Notes: generated from the sequence alone by a model not told the origin. DNA of 8,899 nucleotides from Verrucomicrobiota bacterium (GCA_003221375.1 QHRI01000234.1:1-8899); one strand, 5' to 3'; positions 1-6,471 are shown, numbered from the stretch's first letter. Made by a program: numbers and translations.

Positions 1-59
1 CGATGAGACGACGAGCGAATGTAAAACTCGTCCCGAATGCGAATGACTTCCTTAGCCAT
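1..59 (-). CDS. N-terminal fragment, probable glycogen-debranching (amylo-alpha-1,6-glucosidase type) protein
   Basis: Only the first 19 codons are in the window; the gene runs off the left edge. The peptide begins MAKEVIRIRDEFYIRSSS. A start of the form 'VIR-[IV]-x-D-x-FYI-x-[AS]-[ST]-S' resembles, from memory, the extreme N-terminus of bacterial amylo-alpha-1,6-glucosidase-type debranching proteins, which often sit next to GT4 glycosyltransferases. The ATG overlaps the stop codon of the upstream glycosyltransferase gene by one base (TAATG), so the two are probably translationally coupled and in one operon. The ATG start is secure; the family call rests on very few residues. Confidence 0.45.
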   Translation of the reverse strand, partial: MAKEVIRIRDEFYIRSSSH

Positions 60-1114
60 TATGCGCGCACCTCCAACGGCTCGTTTTGCTTGCGATTAAT
101 TAGCCGCTCGTACACCCGCACGTAGTCATTAGCCATTCGAGTTGCAGTGAACCGCTGCTCGAAAACTTCCCGACAATGCTTCCGGCTGAGCTTTGGAATC
201 CGGCGCGCTGCTTCGAGCGCATCTTCTACTTCTTCCACGATGAAGCCGGTTTGACCTTCTTCTATTATCTCGGGAACTGCTCCTCCGCGGTACGCGATGA
301 CCGGCGTGCCGCAGGCCATCGCTTCAATCATCACGAGTCCAAATGGCTCTGGCCAATCGATAGGCGACAGCAGAGCATAAGCGTTTCCCAGAAACTCATC
401 CTTCTCCCTGTCGCCGATCTCGCCAACAACCTCGACTAGCGAGTCATGGAGTAATGGTTCGATCACGGTCTTGAAATACTTCTTGTCCACGCGATCTACT
501 TTGGCAGCAATTTTAAGTGGAATCTGGATCCGCTTTGCAATTTCGATTGCCCGGTCCACTCGTTTTTCAGGTGAAATCCGGCCCAGAAAGGCAAGATAAC
601 TTCCCGGCTGCGCTCGGAATCGATACAGATCAGCCGGCAACCCGTGATAAACGGTGGCCTGCCAGTTTGCCCAGGGCAAAGGCTCTCTCTGTACATTCGA
701 TATCGAGATAACCGGCATGTCTCGAAACTCCTGGTAGAGAGGTAAAAGGTCCGGAATATCAAGCCGCCCGTGCAACGTCGTCACATGTGTTATCTGCTGA
801 CGGCGACTCGTGGAAAAGTGCAGATAGTCAACGTGAAAATGGACGATATCGAATTCCGCGGCCCGTTGGAACACATGTTCAAGCATGACAAGGTGGTACG
901 CCAGTTGATCTATGCAGTGCTTGTCGAGGCGCAACGAACGCCGGCATGCCGCAACGAGCCGGGCCTTGGTCATGGAATCGCCGCTTGCGAATAGCGTCAC
1001 CTCATGCCCTTGGCGAACTAATTCTTCGGTGAGGTACGACACCACCCGTTCAGTTCCTCCGTAATATTTCGGCGGAACGCTCTCATAAAGCGGCGCGACC
1101 TGAGCGATTCGCAT
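59..1114 (-). CDS. GT4-family glycosyltransferase
   Basis: Retaining GT-B glycosyltransferase of family GT4, expected to be cytoplasmic and to move a sugar from a nucleotide-sugar donor. The N-terminal Rossmann half starts MRIAQVAPLYESVPPKYYGG, with the glycine-rich acceptor-side loop (GGTERVV) and then HEVTLFASGDS. The C-terminal half has the donor-site signature LGRISPEKRVDRAI and the E-x7-E motif in EPFGLVMIEAMACGTPVIAY. The acceptor cannot be read from sequence; a debranching-enzyme-like gene immediately downstream hints at glycogen or alpha-glucan/trehalose metabolism. A TTG at 1123 is also possible, but ATG at 1114 gives the family-typical start and is preceded by GGGA and AGGGAGAG, so I chose it. 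The length (about 351 aa) is normal. The stop overlaps the next start as TAATG. Family is certain, substrate is not. Confidence 0.9.
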   Translation of the reverse strand: MRIAQVAPLYESVPPKYYGGTERVVSYLTEELVRQGHEVTLFASGDSMTKARLVAACRRSLRLDKHCIDQLAYHLVMLEHVFQRAAEFDIVHFHVDYLHFSTSRRQQITHVTTLHGRLDIPDLLPLYQEFRDMPVISISNVQREPLPWANWQATVYHGLPADLYRFRAQPGSYLAFLGRISPEKRVDRAIEIAKRIQIPLKIAAKVDRVDKKYFKTVIEPLLHDSLVEVVGEIGDREKDEFLGNAYALLSPIDWPEPFGLVMIEAMACGTPVIAYRGGAVPEIIEEGQTGFIVEEVEDALEAARRIPKLSRKHCREVFEQRFTATRMANDYVRVYERLINRKQNEPLEVRA

Positions 1115-1117
1115 AAA

Positions 1118-1132
1118 TCCCAAACTCTCCCT
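1118..1132 (-). promoter_or_regulatory. Ribosome-binding region of the glycosyltransferase gene
   Basis: Reading the minus strand, AGGGAGAG (1132-1125) lies 10 nt and GGGA (1121-1118) lies 3 nt before the ATG at 1114. This purine-rich stretch favours that ATG over the TTG at 1123, which sits inside the interval. It is the only gene in the window with an obvious Shine-Dalgarno-like sequence. Confidence 0.5.
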
Positions 1133-1197
1133 AAAAAAGAAACTATCGAAAATTCCCGACCCAGCCCTGGCAAGTCAAGGCTTACCGCCACCCGCGC

Positions 1198-2274
1198 TTA
1201 ACTTTCCCTGACAACCTCGCCCGGCGCCTTATCTTCACGCAACCCGAGGAAGACGGGTGCGCGCAATTTTTTGTCCCGCGTCCACTCGGCGAATTTGATT
1301 TCACAGACGAAGACCGGATTTACCCAACGCATTTTCCGCATCATCGAGGGTGTGATGTCCTGTACCCATTGTCCATTTTGCTTTGATGGTAAATCGACAA
1401 ACGGACAATCGCCGCGTGCCTCCTTTTGGAATTTCTTGTAAAGCATCGACAACGATTTTGCAGTAAACCCGGTGCCGACTTTCCCGGCAAACACGAGCTT
1501 TTTGTTCTCATAATAGCCAACCAGAATTGCGCCGAAATATTTGCGGGATCCCTGTGGCGGCGTGTACCCGCCGATAACGAATTCCTGTTCACTAACGCAT
1601 TTAAGCTTGATCCACGCACCACTTCTGCGTCCAGGTTCGTAAACAGAATTACGTTGTTTGCCGATAATTCCCTCGAGGCCGCGGCGCTTCACCTCTCCGA
1701 GTAATTGTTCGGCGTCGCCGCCGATCGCGCCGGAATAGCGAATGGGATCCCCCGACCCGGCGCAGAGTTTCTCCAGAACGCTCTTACGCGCCTCCAATGG
1801 CAGTGAAAGCAGATTTTTGCCGTCGATCTGGAGCAGATCGAACGCATAGAAGTAAACGGGACTTCTTCGCCCTTCCATCTCGCGCGCTTGCAGCAGTTGA
1901 AACGAAGACCTGCCTTCCTCGTCGAGCGCGACGACTTCGCCATCGATCACGCATTCGCGCACGGGCAAGATTTTTATCGCTTCGACGATCTCCGGGAATC
2001 GTTCAGTCAATTCGTTTTGATTTCGAGACAGCAACGAAACTTTTTCATCTCTTTTGATTCCGATCAGGCGAATGCCGTCGAATTTGAGTTCGTAAATCCA
2101 ATCGCCCGTCGCTGGCGGTTTCGCGACCAGCTTCGCTTTCATCGGCTCGACAAAACGAGCTTTTGCGGACGGCAAATCGGATAGGTTTTCGATTGTAGGG
2201 CGACCCGCACCCGGCGGGTTGCTCCGCTTCCCGACCGGCTGGCGATACGACTGCTCTACAACCTCATGATTTTC
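1198..2274 (-). CDS. ligD: ATP-dependent DNA ligase domain of LigD (expressed by frameshift, or a separate broken half)
   Basis: Nucleotidyltransferase and OB-fold domains of a LigD-type ATP-dependent ligase, the sealing enzyme of bacterial non-homologous end joining. Visible motifs in order: motif I KFDGIR (the Lys takes AMP), DGEVVALD (motif III region), YFYAFDLL, EGIIGK (motif IV) and WIKLKC (motif V). The OB-fold part then ends in the family-typical FLGLREDKAPGEVVRE. The open frame extends up to 2466, but everything upstream of about 2274 is an out-of-phase reading of the phosphoesterase gene and is not protein-like. Between 2274 and the ligase core there is no ATG with a ribosome site; the first in-frame Met is in VEPMKAKL, inside the domain. 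Translation most plausibly enters from the phosphoesterase frame by a -1 shift at the A9 run. There is no polymerase domain and no Ku gene in the window. Confidence 0.85.
   Translation of the reverse strand, partial: ENHEVVEQSYRQPVGKRSNPPGAGRPTIENLSDLPSAKARFVEPMKAKLVAKPPATGDWIYELKFDGIRLIGIKRDEKVSLLSRNQNELTERFPEIVEAIKILPVRECVIDGEVVALDEEGRSSFQLLQAREMEGRRSPVYFYAFDLLQIDGKNLLSLPLEARKSVLEKLCAGSGDPIRYSGAIGGDAEQLLGEVKRRGLEGIIGKQRNSVYEPGRRSGAWIKLKCVSEQEFVIGGYTPPQGSRKYFGAILVGYYENKKLVFAGKVGTGFTAKSLSMLYKKFQKEARGDCPFVDLPSKQNGQWVQDITPSMMRKMRWVNPVFVCEIKFAEWTRDKKLRAPVFLGLREDKAPGEVVRES
2203..2219 (-). other. Hairpin downstream of the LigD frame junction
   Basis: On the transcript, ACCCGC and GCGGGT form a perfect 6-bp GC-rich stem with a 5-nt loop. 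It begins about 55 nt after the slippery heptamer, which is farther than the usual 5-9 nt for a frameshift stimulator. A second possible pairing, GGTTG (2263-2259) with CAACC (2221-2217), starts 10 nt after the heptamer but encloses a 37-nt loop and shares bases with the first hairpin. Both could be chance. Confidence 0.25.
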
Positions 2275-2924
2275 TTTTTTTTTATGGCATCGCGAATCCG
2301 CGCTTTGAATTTTGATGTCGGACTCGCGTCCGCTTCGCGACCGGATTCCCACTCGGCATCGCGAGCTTCTGCGATTTGTCTCATTGTGCGTCCGGTCTTG
2401 ACCGAGTGGTCTTCGAGTTTCTTTGAAATCGGTTTCGCGTCGGTGCCCGTTTTCAGAATTAACCACTGATTTTTCTCACCTTCGCGACCGCGAATCCGCA
2501 CGAGTGTCCATTCGTCCTTTGCCTTTTCGCCGTCGAGGACGAGATGGAGCTTTCCTTCCTTAAGCGATTTCACCGGTTGTTCGCCGTAAACGCGGTAATT
2601 CCCGCGGTCCCACACCATCACCGTGCCTCCGCCATATTGGCCCTCCGGGATAATTCCTTCGAAGTCTTCATATTCGATAGGATGATCTTCCACTTCCACT
2701 GCGAGATGTTTTTCACCTCGTTTCCAAGGCAGCCCTTTAGGCAACGCCCACGATTTCAGCACGCCCTCCATCTCGAGGCGGAAATCGTAATGCAAACGGC
2801 GCGCAGCGTGTTTTTGAATGACAAAACGCGACGCGCCCTTGATTTTCGCCGGCAGCGGCTTGCCTCCTGCTGGCTCAACGGTCTTCTTGAAGTCGCGTTT
2901 CCGCTTGTATTCTTCGAGCGCCAT
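2256..2924 (-). CDS. ligD: LigD 3'-phosphoesterase (PE) domain protein, first half of a frameshifted LigD
   Basis: Manganese-dependent 3'-phosphoesterase module of LigD, which trims 3'-phosphate or 3'-ribonucleotide ends before sealing. From the ATG at 2924 the protein starts MALEEYKRKRDF, a typical LigD start. The core reads FVIQKHAARRLHYDFRLE...EDHPIEYEDFEGIIPEG. His39, His45, Asp47, Arg49, His81 and Tyr85 match, with a constant offset of three, the catalytic residues I recall for Pseudomonas LigD (His42, His48, Asp50, Arg52, His84, Tyr88), so the metal site is intact. Earlier TTG (2951) and ATG (2945) codons are less likely. The zero frame ends at TAG (2258-2256) just after KKKKIMRL, giving 222 aa. 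The ligase domain continues in the -1 frame. A -1 shift would yield a 575-aa PE-ligase fusion, with the catalytic ligase Lys near residue 281. Confidence 0.9.
   Translation of the reverse strand: MALEEYKRKRDFKKTVEPAGGKPLPAKIKGASRFVIQKHAARRLHYDFRLEMEGVLKSWALPKGLPWKRGEKHLAVEVEDHPIEYEDFEGIIPEGQYGGGTVMVWDRGNYRVYGEQPVKSLKEGKLHLVLDGEKAKDEWTLVRIRGREGEKNQWLILKTGTDAKPISKKLEDHSVKTGRTMRQIAEARDAEWESGREADASPTSKFKARIRDAIKKKKIMRL
2274..2283 (-). other. A9 homopolymer / A AAA AAG slippery site joining the two LigD frames
   Basis: The coding strand reads ATA AAA AAA AAG in the phosphoesterase frame, so A AAA AAG falls in the X XXY YYZ phase required for -1 ribosomal slippage (the same heptamer as Escherichia coli dnaX). 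A -1 shift continues as GAA AAT CAT and runs without a stop through the whole ligase domain. The same fusion would follow from RNA polymerase adding one A in the A9 run, or from a true A10 in the genome miscalled as A9. No convincing upstream Shine-Dalgarno-like stimulator is visible. Confidence 0.6.
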
Positions 2925-2973
2925 TCGTCCGTACAACCTAGCCATGGACAAGGCGTGTGCACGCGAGTTGTAG

Positions 2974-2994
2974 AGGTGCCTGTGTAAAGCACCT
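2974..2994 (-). other. Inverted repeat between tsf and ligD
   Basis: On the transcript, AGGTGC and GCACCT form a perfect 6-bp stem with a 9-nt loop, in the 103-bp spacer between the tsf stop and the likely ligD start. There is no following U-tract, so it is not a standard intrinsic terminator. It could be a weak terminator, part of a leader, or an operator. Confidence 0.3.
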
Positions 2995-3027
2995 ATTCGG
3001 AGGTTCGGCGTTCGCGGCTACAAACGC

Positions 3028-3645
3028 CTACGCTTCGCTTGGCAGCGGCTCGCCGACAAGATAGCGGACAAACCGGCGGACGATGATGTTCTCGCCGAGT
3101 TCAGAAATTTTGGCACCCAACAAATCCTTGATGGTCATATCAGGATTCTTAATAAAGCCTTGTTCGAGCAAGCAAACGGTGCTGTAGAATTTCTCGAGTT
3201 TTCCATCGACAATTTTGTCGGCAACGTTCTCCGGCTTGCCTTTGACTTGAGCTTTGTAAATTTCGCGCTCAGCTTCGATGAGATTGCCTGGCACATCGGC
3301 GCGGCTGACGTAAAGCGGGTGGGCCGCTGCAATATGCAGAGTGATATCCTTCACAAACTCGCGAAAGTTTTCGTTCCTAGCCACGAAGTCGGTCTCGCAA
3401 TTCACCTCCACGAGCACTCCAACCTTCCCTTGCAGGTGAATATAGGAAGCTACGACCCCTTCTTTTGTTACACGCAAAGCTTTCTTTCCAGCGCTGGCAA
3501 TTCCTTTGGTCCGCAAAATCGCCTCCGCTTTTCCCAGATTGCCGCCGCTCTCAACAAGAGCCCGTTTGCAATCCATAAAACCTGCGTTGGTCTTTTCCCG
3601 GAGCTGCTTAACCAGTTGGGGATCGATCTCAGCTGTTGTTTTCAT
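3028..3645 (-). CDS. tsf: Translation elongation factor Ts
   Basis: EF-Ts, the cytoplasmic guanine-nucleotide exchange factor that regenerates EF-Tu-GTP. The N-terminal UBA-like helical domain covers about residues 8-50, with the signature REKTNAGFMDCKRALVE. The EF-Tu-contacting motif TDFVARN is at residues 85-91, and the C-terminal IIVRRFVRYLVGE closes the fold. At 205 aa this is the short form, as in Thermus, lacking most of the second core subdomain of the 280-aa proteobacterial type. The ATG at 3645 starts MKTTAEIDPQLVKQLREKT and has no recognisable Shine-Dalgarno sequence. It follows rpsB by 73 bp in the conserved rpsB-tsf order and is presumably cotranscribed. The next gene is ligD rather than pyrH or frr. 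Confidence 0.97.
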   Translation of the reverse strand: MKTTAEIDPQLVKQLREKTNAGFMDCKRALVESGGNLGKAEAILRTKGIASAGKKALRVTKEGVVASYIHLQGKVGVLVEVNCETDFVARNENFREFVKDITLHIAAAHPLYVSRADVPGNLIEAEREIYKAQVKGKPENVADKIVDGKLEKFYSTVCLLEQGFIKNPDMTIKDLLGAKISELGENIIVRRFVRYLVGEPLPSEA

Positions 3646-3684
3646 TAAGTAACTAGAGTGTTAAAAGAGGGTCCAGCATCGTTT

Positions 3685-3719
3685 AACTATCAACCATCGG
3701 CTATTGGCTATTGGCCGGC
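3685..3719. repeat. Five-unit degenerate heptamer repeat in the rpsB-tsf spacer
   Basis: On the plus strand, five consecutive 7-base words fill 3685-3719: AACTATC, AACCATC, GGCTATT twice, then a diverged GGCCGGC. The first four share the pattern RRCYATY. The array covers nearly half of the 73-bp spacer and ends at the rpsB stop codon. Heptameric short tandem repeats in intergenic DNA are known from cyanobacteria (STRR elements); whether this one belongs to a dispersed genomic family cannot be seen here. Confidence 0.5.
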
Positions 3720-4450
3720 TATGCTGAAACGCCAGCCATTTCAACGTGCTCGCGGATACGCGCTTCGTTGCTTGCCGAGACAATGGCGTCTACGAGCTTC
3801 TGTAGAATCACACGAATCGCCCGAATCGCATCATCGTTGCCAGCAATTGGGTAATCGATGATGTCCGGATCCGCATTCGTGTCCACGATAGCAACCACCG
3901 GAATTCCCAGGCGTCGAGCTTCGTTCACGGCGTTTTGCTCGCGGATCGTATCGATGATCACAAGAGCGTCGGGCAATTGGGACATCTCGAGTATCCCATC
4001 GAGATTGCGCCGGAGCTTTGCCGCCTCGCGATTAAGCGCAGCGAGTTCCTGCTTGCCCATCTTCTTGTATTCGGGGGATTGTTCGATCTGCTCGATGTAT
4101 TTCAGCCGTCCAATGCTCTTTCGGATGGTCGCGAGATTCGTCAGCGTGCCGCCCAGCCAACGCTGATTCACGTAGAACTGACCGCAAGCCAGTGCCGCCT
4201 CCTTGATCGCTTCCTGTGCCTGCTTCTTACAGCCGACCAACAGGATCCTGCCTCCCCGACGTGCCACTTCCTGCAGAAAGTCCGTGGCCCGCCGAAGCTG
4301 AAGCACCGTTTCATCCAAATTGATAATGTAAATCTGATTGCGCTGCTCAAAGATGAACGGCTTCATCTTTGGATTCCAGCGCTTCGTCTGATGTCCAAAA
4401 TGAACACCAGCTTCCAAAAGTTCGGGCACTAATTCTGTTGTATCTGCCAT
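3719..4450 (-). CDS. rpsB: 30S ribosomal protein S2
   Basis: Ribosomal protein S2, a late-assembling protein of the small subunit that contacts S1 and helps organise the mRNA exit region. The start MADTTELVPELLEAGVHFGHQTKRW and the following NPKMKPFIFEQRNQIYIINL are diagnostic. The central FYVNQRWLGGTLTN and the C-terminal PDALVIIDTIREQNAVNEA...VDTNADPDIIDYPIAGNDDA complete the family signature. At 243 aa it is the normal length. The ATG at 4450 is preceded by TTTTCTCCT on the transcript, so no Shine-Dalgarno sequence is present at the usual distance; GGCGGA lies 9 nt upstream as a poor alternative. It is the first gene of the rpsB-tsf operon, which is usually autoregulated by S2 through its leader; no specific S2-binding structure could be identified. 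Confidence 0.98.
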   Translation of the reverse strand: MADTTELVPELLEAGVHFGHQTKRWNPKMKPFIFEQRNQIYIINLDETVLQLRRATDFLQEVARRGGRILLVGCKKQAQEAIKEAALACGQFYVNQRWLGGTLTNLATIRKSIGRLKYIEQIEQSPEYKKMGKQELAALNREAAKLRRNLDGILEMSQLPDALVIIDTIREQNAVNEARRLGIPVVAIVDTNADPDIIDYPIAGNDDAIRAIRVILQKLVDAIVSASNEARIREHVEMAGVSA

Positions 4451-4584
4451 AGGAGAAAATCCGCCAGAGGAGAGCTCCAGAGCGGGACGGTGAAGATGCT
4501 ACAGCACGCGTCCATGTGCAACCTGAAATTCACCCGTATTACCGCGCTCATCAAATAATGTGTTGGGACTCGTATTGATGAGAC
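4451..4584 (-). promoter_or_regulatory. rpsB leader / promoter region
   Basis: A 134-bp gap between the cytochrome gene stop and the rpsB start. It probably holds the rpsB-tsf promoter and the 5' leader. I see no strong sigma-70 promoter. A perfect but wide inverted repeat, CATCAA/TTGATG with a 20-nt loop (4549-4580), lies directly after the upstream stop codon and might act in termination. There is no U-tract. Confidence 0.35.
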
Positions 4585-5103
4585 TTAGAACGTCGATCCT
4601 TCACGGCCCGAGACATGAAAACGCGATTTTTTTGAGGATTGAATCGCCCGACGTGTTCTTCGTCCAAGAAAGATGTGAATCAGTAGCACGATTGGCAAAG
4701 CCAGGCCGACGGCGAGATGAATCCAACTCGTCCACGCCCGCAATCTTTCACCCCCTGCGTAATAAAGGCCGTAGCCAGTGATAGTTAAAACAGCGAACGC
4801 ACTTAGAAAAACCGATCCGTTTGCTCGATTACGACGTGCGCGCCAGGCGAATTTCACGTGCCCGCTCAAGAGCATCCCAATCAGCACCAAAACGGCCATC
4901 GCCCCAGCGCCGTGAATTTTCATCGACAGCGCTTTTGCGCTTGTCTCAAAATCCCCCGGCGTCGCAGTAAGATAATTCCAATACGCCCATGCCACTCCGC
5001 TCAAAAAAAGCAGCGCCAACACAGCGTACAGAAAATATTTCTGCAATCGCTTCAATCGAATGGAGTCCGGGCGCGGGTGTCGCATGATGAACGAAACATC
5101 CAT
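4585..5103 (-). CDS. Four-helix cytochrome b-like membrane protein
   Basis: Small integral membrane protein (172 aa) with four predicted transmembrane segments at about residues 23-45, 64-86, 97-116 and 127-147. Paired histidines lie at the two ends of helix 2 (His64 and His82) and of helix 4 (His129 and His143), a layout suited to two stacked b-type hemes, as in cytochrome b561/DUF4405-like proteins. The N-terminal arm and C-terminal tail are basic and likely cytoplasmic. It follows apbE with a 52-bp overlap (34 bp if Met7 at 5085 is the start) and is the third gene of a flavoprotein cluster, so I infer it passes electrons, perhaps from quinol, to the secreted FMN-binding protein. Neither start has a clear ribosome site. 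Heme binding is inferred from histidine placement only. Confidence 0.75.
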   Translation of the reverse strand: MDVSFIMRHPRPDSIRLKRLQKYFLYAVLALLFLSGVAWAYWNYLTATPGDFETSAKALSMKIHGAGAMAVLVLIGMLLSGHVKFAWRARRNRANGSVFLSAFAVLTITGYGLYYAGGERLRAWTSWIHLAVGLALPIVLLIHIFLGRRTRRAIQSSKKSRFHVSGREGSTF

Positions 5104-5963
5104 GATGGCGTGCCATCGCGCTCAAGCAATAATGCGTCCGCATGATAGTGCACGAGCAACCCCGCAGCTTTTTCACGCAGCGAAAAGACGATTTTCGTCA
5201 GTGCATCCGCAACAATACATTCTGCAGCCGCCACGCTTACGCTAATTAGTTTCCGTCCAAATCGACCGGTGCGCCCGTCAAGTAACGGACCAACATAATT
5301 GCGGCGATGTTTTCGACGCTCGAAATAGATTCCCGAGGTCGCCATGGCGCGATCGCGCAACCGCACCGCTCCGGCAATACGTGTCGGTTCGGCAGGATGG
5401 CGCACATGAATAAGCTGCGAAGCCTGTCCAAAGGTTCGTAGGTCACCGCCAGCGTTTACCATTCCAGCCACCACGCCATTGTCTTTCAAGACTTCGATAG
5501 CGCGATCAACCGCAAAGCCTTTCGCGATGCCACCAAGATCAACAATCACTGGACGGCGAAAGAAGATGCGGCAATTCTTGCGAAGAAAAATGTCCCGCCA
5601 TGTTGCGGCGTTATGAGGTCGATACTCGCGTCGGGGAAGATAACCCCGGCTTGCGAGAAGCCGAGCCATCGTGATATCAAAAACTCCGTCGCTTTCTTGA
5701 GCAAACTGCTGAGCTGCTTCGAGCACCCGCCAGGTCCATGGGTGCACGATTACACTTTTTGGAAACGCTTCGCGATTCAACCGCGAGACATCGCTTCGGG
5801 GATCATGATAGCTCATCAGGCAATGCACCTTTTCAACACTGGCAAACGCGGCGGCGATGCCGCGCTCCAGACCGGCGGGATTCGTCCCGGAGGCTGCAAT
5901 CTCTACAAACGTGCCGAGCAAAGGGCGGCAGCGGTGAATCTCAATGCTTGAGCGCGATCTCAT
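5052..5963 (-). CDS. apbE: FAD:protein FMN transferase (ApbE family)
   Basis: ApbE-type flavin transferase, which splits FAD and attaches FMN through a phosphoester to a Ser/Thr of a target protein, using Mg2+. Motifs in order: RPLLGTFVEI (13-22), SDVSRLNRE (57-65), DGVFDIT (92-98), VDLGGIAKGFAVDRA (141-155), NAGGDLRTFG (170-179), ATSGIY (208-213), DGRTG (229-233) and ADALTK (252-257), the last carrying metal-site residues Asp253 and Thr256. At 303 aa the length is normal. Most ApbE proteins are exported lipoproteins, but this one begins MRSRSSIEIHRCRPLLG with no hydrophobic signal or lipobox. It overlaps the FMN-binding gene by 23 bp, so that protein is its obvious substrate. The ATG start lacks a clear ribosome site; coupling to the upstream gene is likely. 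Confidence 0.95.
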   Translation of the reverse strand: MRSRSSIEIHRCRPLLGTFVEIAASGTNPAGLERGIAAAFASVEKVHCLMSYHDPRSDVSRLNREAFPKSVIVHPWTWRVLEAAQQFAQESDGVFDITMARLLASRGYLPRREYRPHNAATWRDIFLRKNCRIFFRRPVIVDLGGIAKGFAVDRAIEVLKDNGVVAGMVNAGGDLRTFGQASQLIHVRHPAEPTRIAGAVRLRDRAMATSGIYFERRKHRRNYVGPLLDGRTGRFGRKLISVSVAAAECIVADALTKIVFSLREKAAGLLVHYHADALLLERDGTPSWMFRSSCDTRARTPFD

Positions 5964-6465
5964 AAAATGCCAGAAGGCGTTTCACGCCGTCGGTGATGTG
6001 ACGGCAACTCAAAGTTGCTCCACTGATGTTCTTGATGTCGCTATCGAGTTTGAGGGTCGATTTGCTTGTCTTACCGACAAATTGGGCACGCCATTTTTGA
6101 TCGCGAATCTGACCACCGTAGGTCTCACGGTAATCCATGATTTCAATTTGTTTGACTGAGCCATCCGTGTTGAACCCGACTGCATAGGTGATAAAGTCGT
6201 GTTTGCCGACAACTTCGTCGACGATAAACCAACCACCGCCGCCTACGCGCCAGACCCTTTGCTCGTCATGCAAGACGCGGACGGCGCTAGCCTGCTCAAT
6301 GGCTTTGCGTTGAACGCTCGTTAGCTTCACTGGCGCCGCTGTGAATGATTTGCCGGGAAAAATTGCCTTCTGCGCTTGCTCGACATTGAGGTATTGAACA
6401 GCGAACGCCGAGGGGGCGATTAATGCCGAAGCCGGCAGCGCAATGAAAACAAACTCGGATTTCAT
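5941..6465 (-). CDS. Secreted FMN-binding domain protein with flavinylation motif
   Basis: Exported electron-carrier protein of the FMN-binding domain family (as in RnfG/NqrC). A Sec signal peptide occupies residues 1-22, with predicted cleavage after AFA, so the protein should act outside the cytoplasmic membrane. The domain core shows GSVKQIEIMDYRETYGGQI (102-120), WRAQFVGK (125-132) and then DIKNISGATLS, where Thr151 of SGAT is the expected site of covalent FMN attachment by ApbE. At 174 aa it is close to a single-domain length. There is no membrane anchor after the signal peptide and no heme CxxCH motif. It is followed, with overlap, by apbE and begins 6 bp after the decayed outer-membrane barrel gene, so all were probably one transcription unit. 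The ATG at 6465 gives a proper signal peptide. Confidence 0.92.
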   Translation of the reverse strand: MKSEFVFIALPASALIAPSAFAVQYLNVEQAQKAIFPGKSFTAAPVKLTSVQRKAIEQASAVRVLHDEQRVWRVGGGGWFIVDEVVGKHDFITYAVGFNTDGSVKQIEIMDYRETYGGQIRDQKWRAQFVGKTSKSTLKLDSDIKNISGATLSCRHITDGVKRLLAFYEIALKH

Positions 6466-6471
6466 CGCACA

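Noticed and set aside
2275..2466. Upstream extension of the ligase frame to a putative start at 2466
   Set aside because: The residues from this part are an out-of-phase reading of the phosphoesterase coding sequence, rich in Arg/Ser and unlike any LigD linker or N-terminus.
2544..2987. 147-codon open frame on the plus strand
   Set aside because: It is antisense to the LigD phosphoesterase domain with its intact catalytic residues; a shadow frame.
3935..4432. 165-codon open frame on the plus strand
   Set aside because: It is entirely antisense to rpsB, whose protein motifs are unambiguous; there is no ribosome site or family signal.
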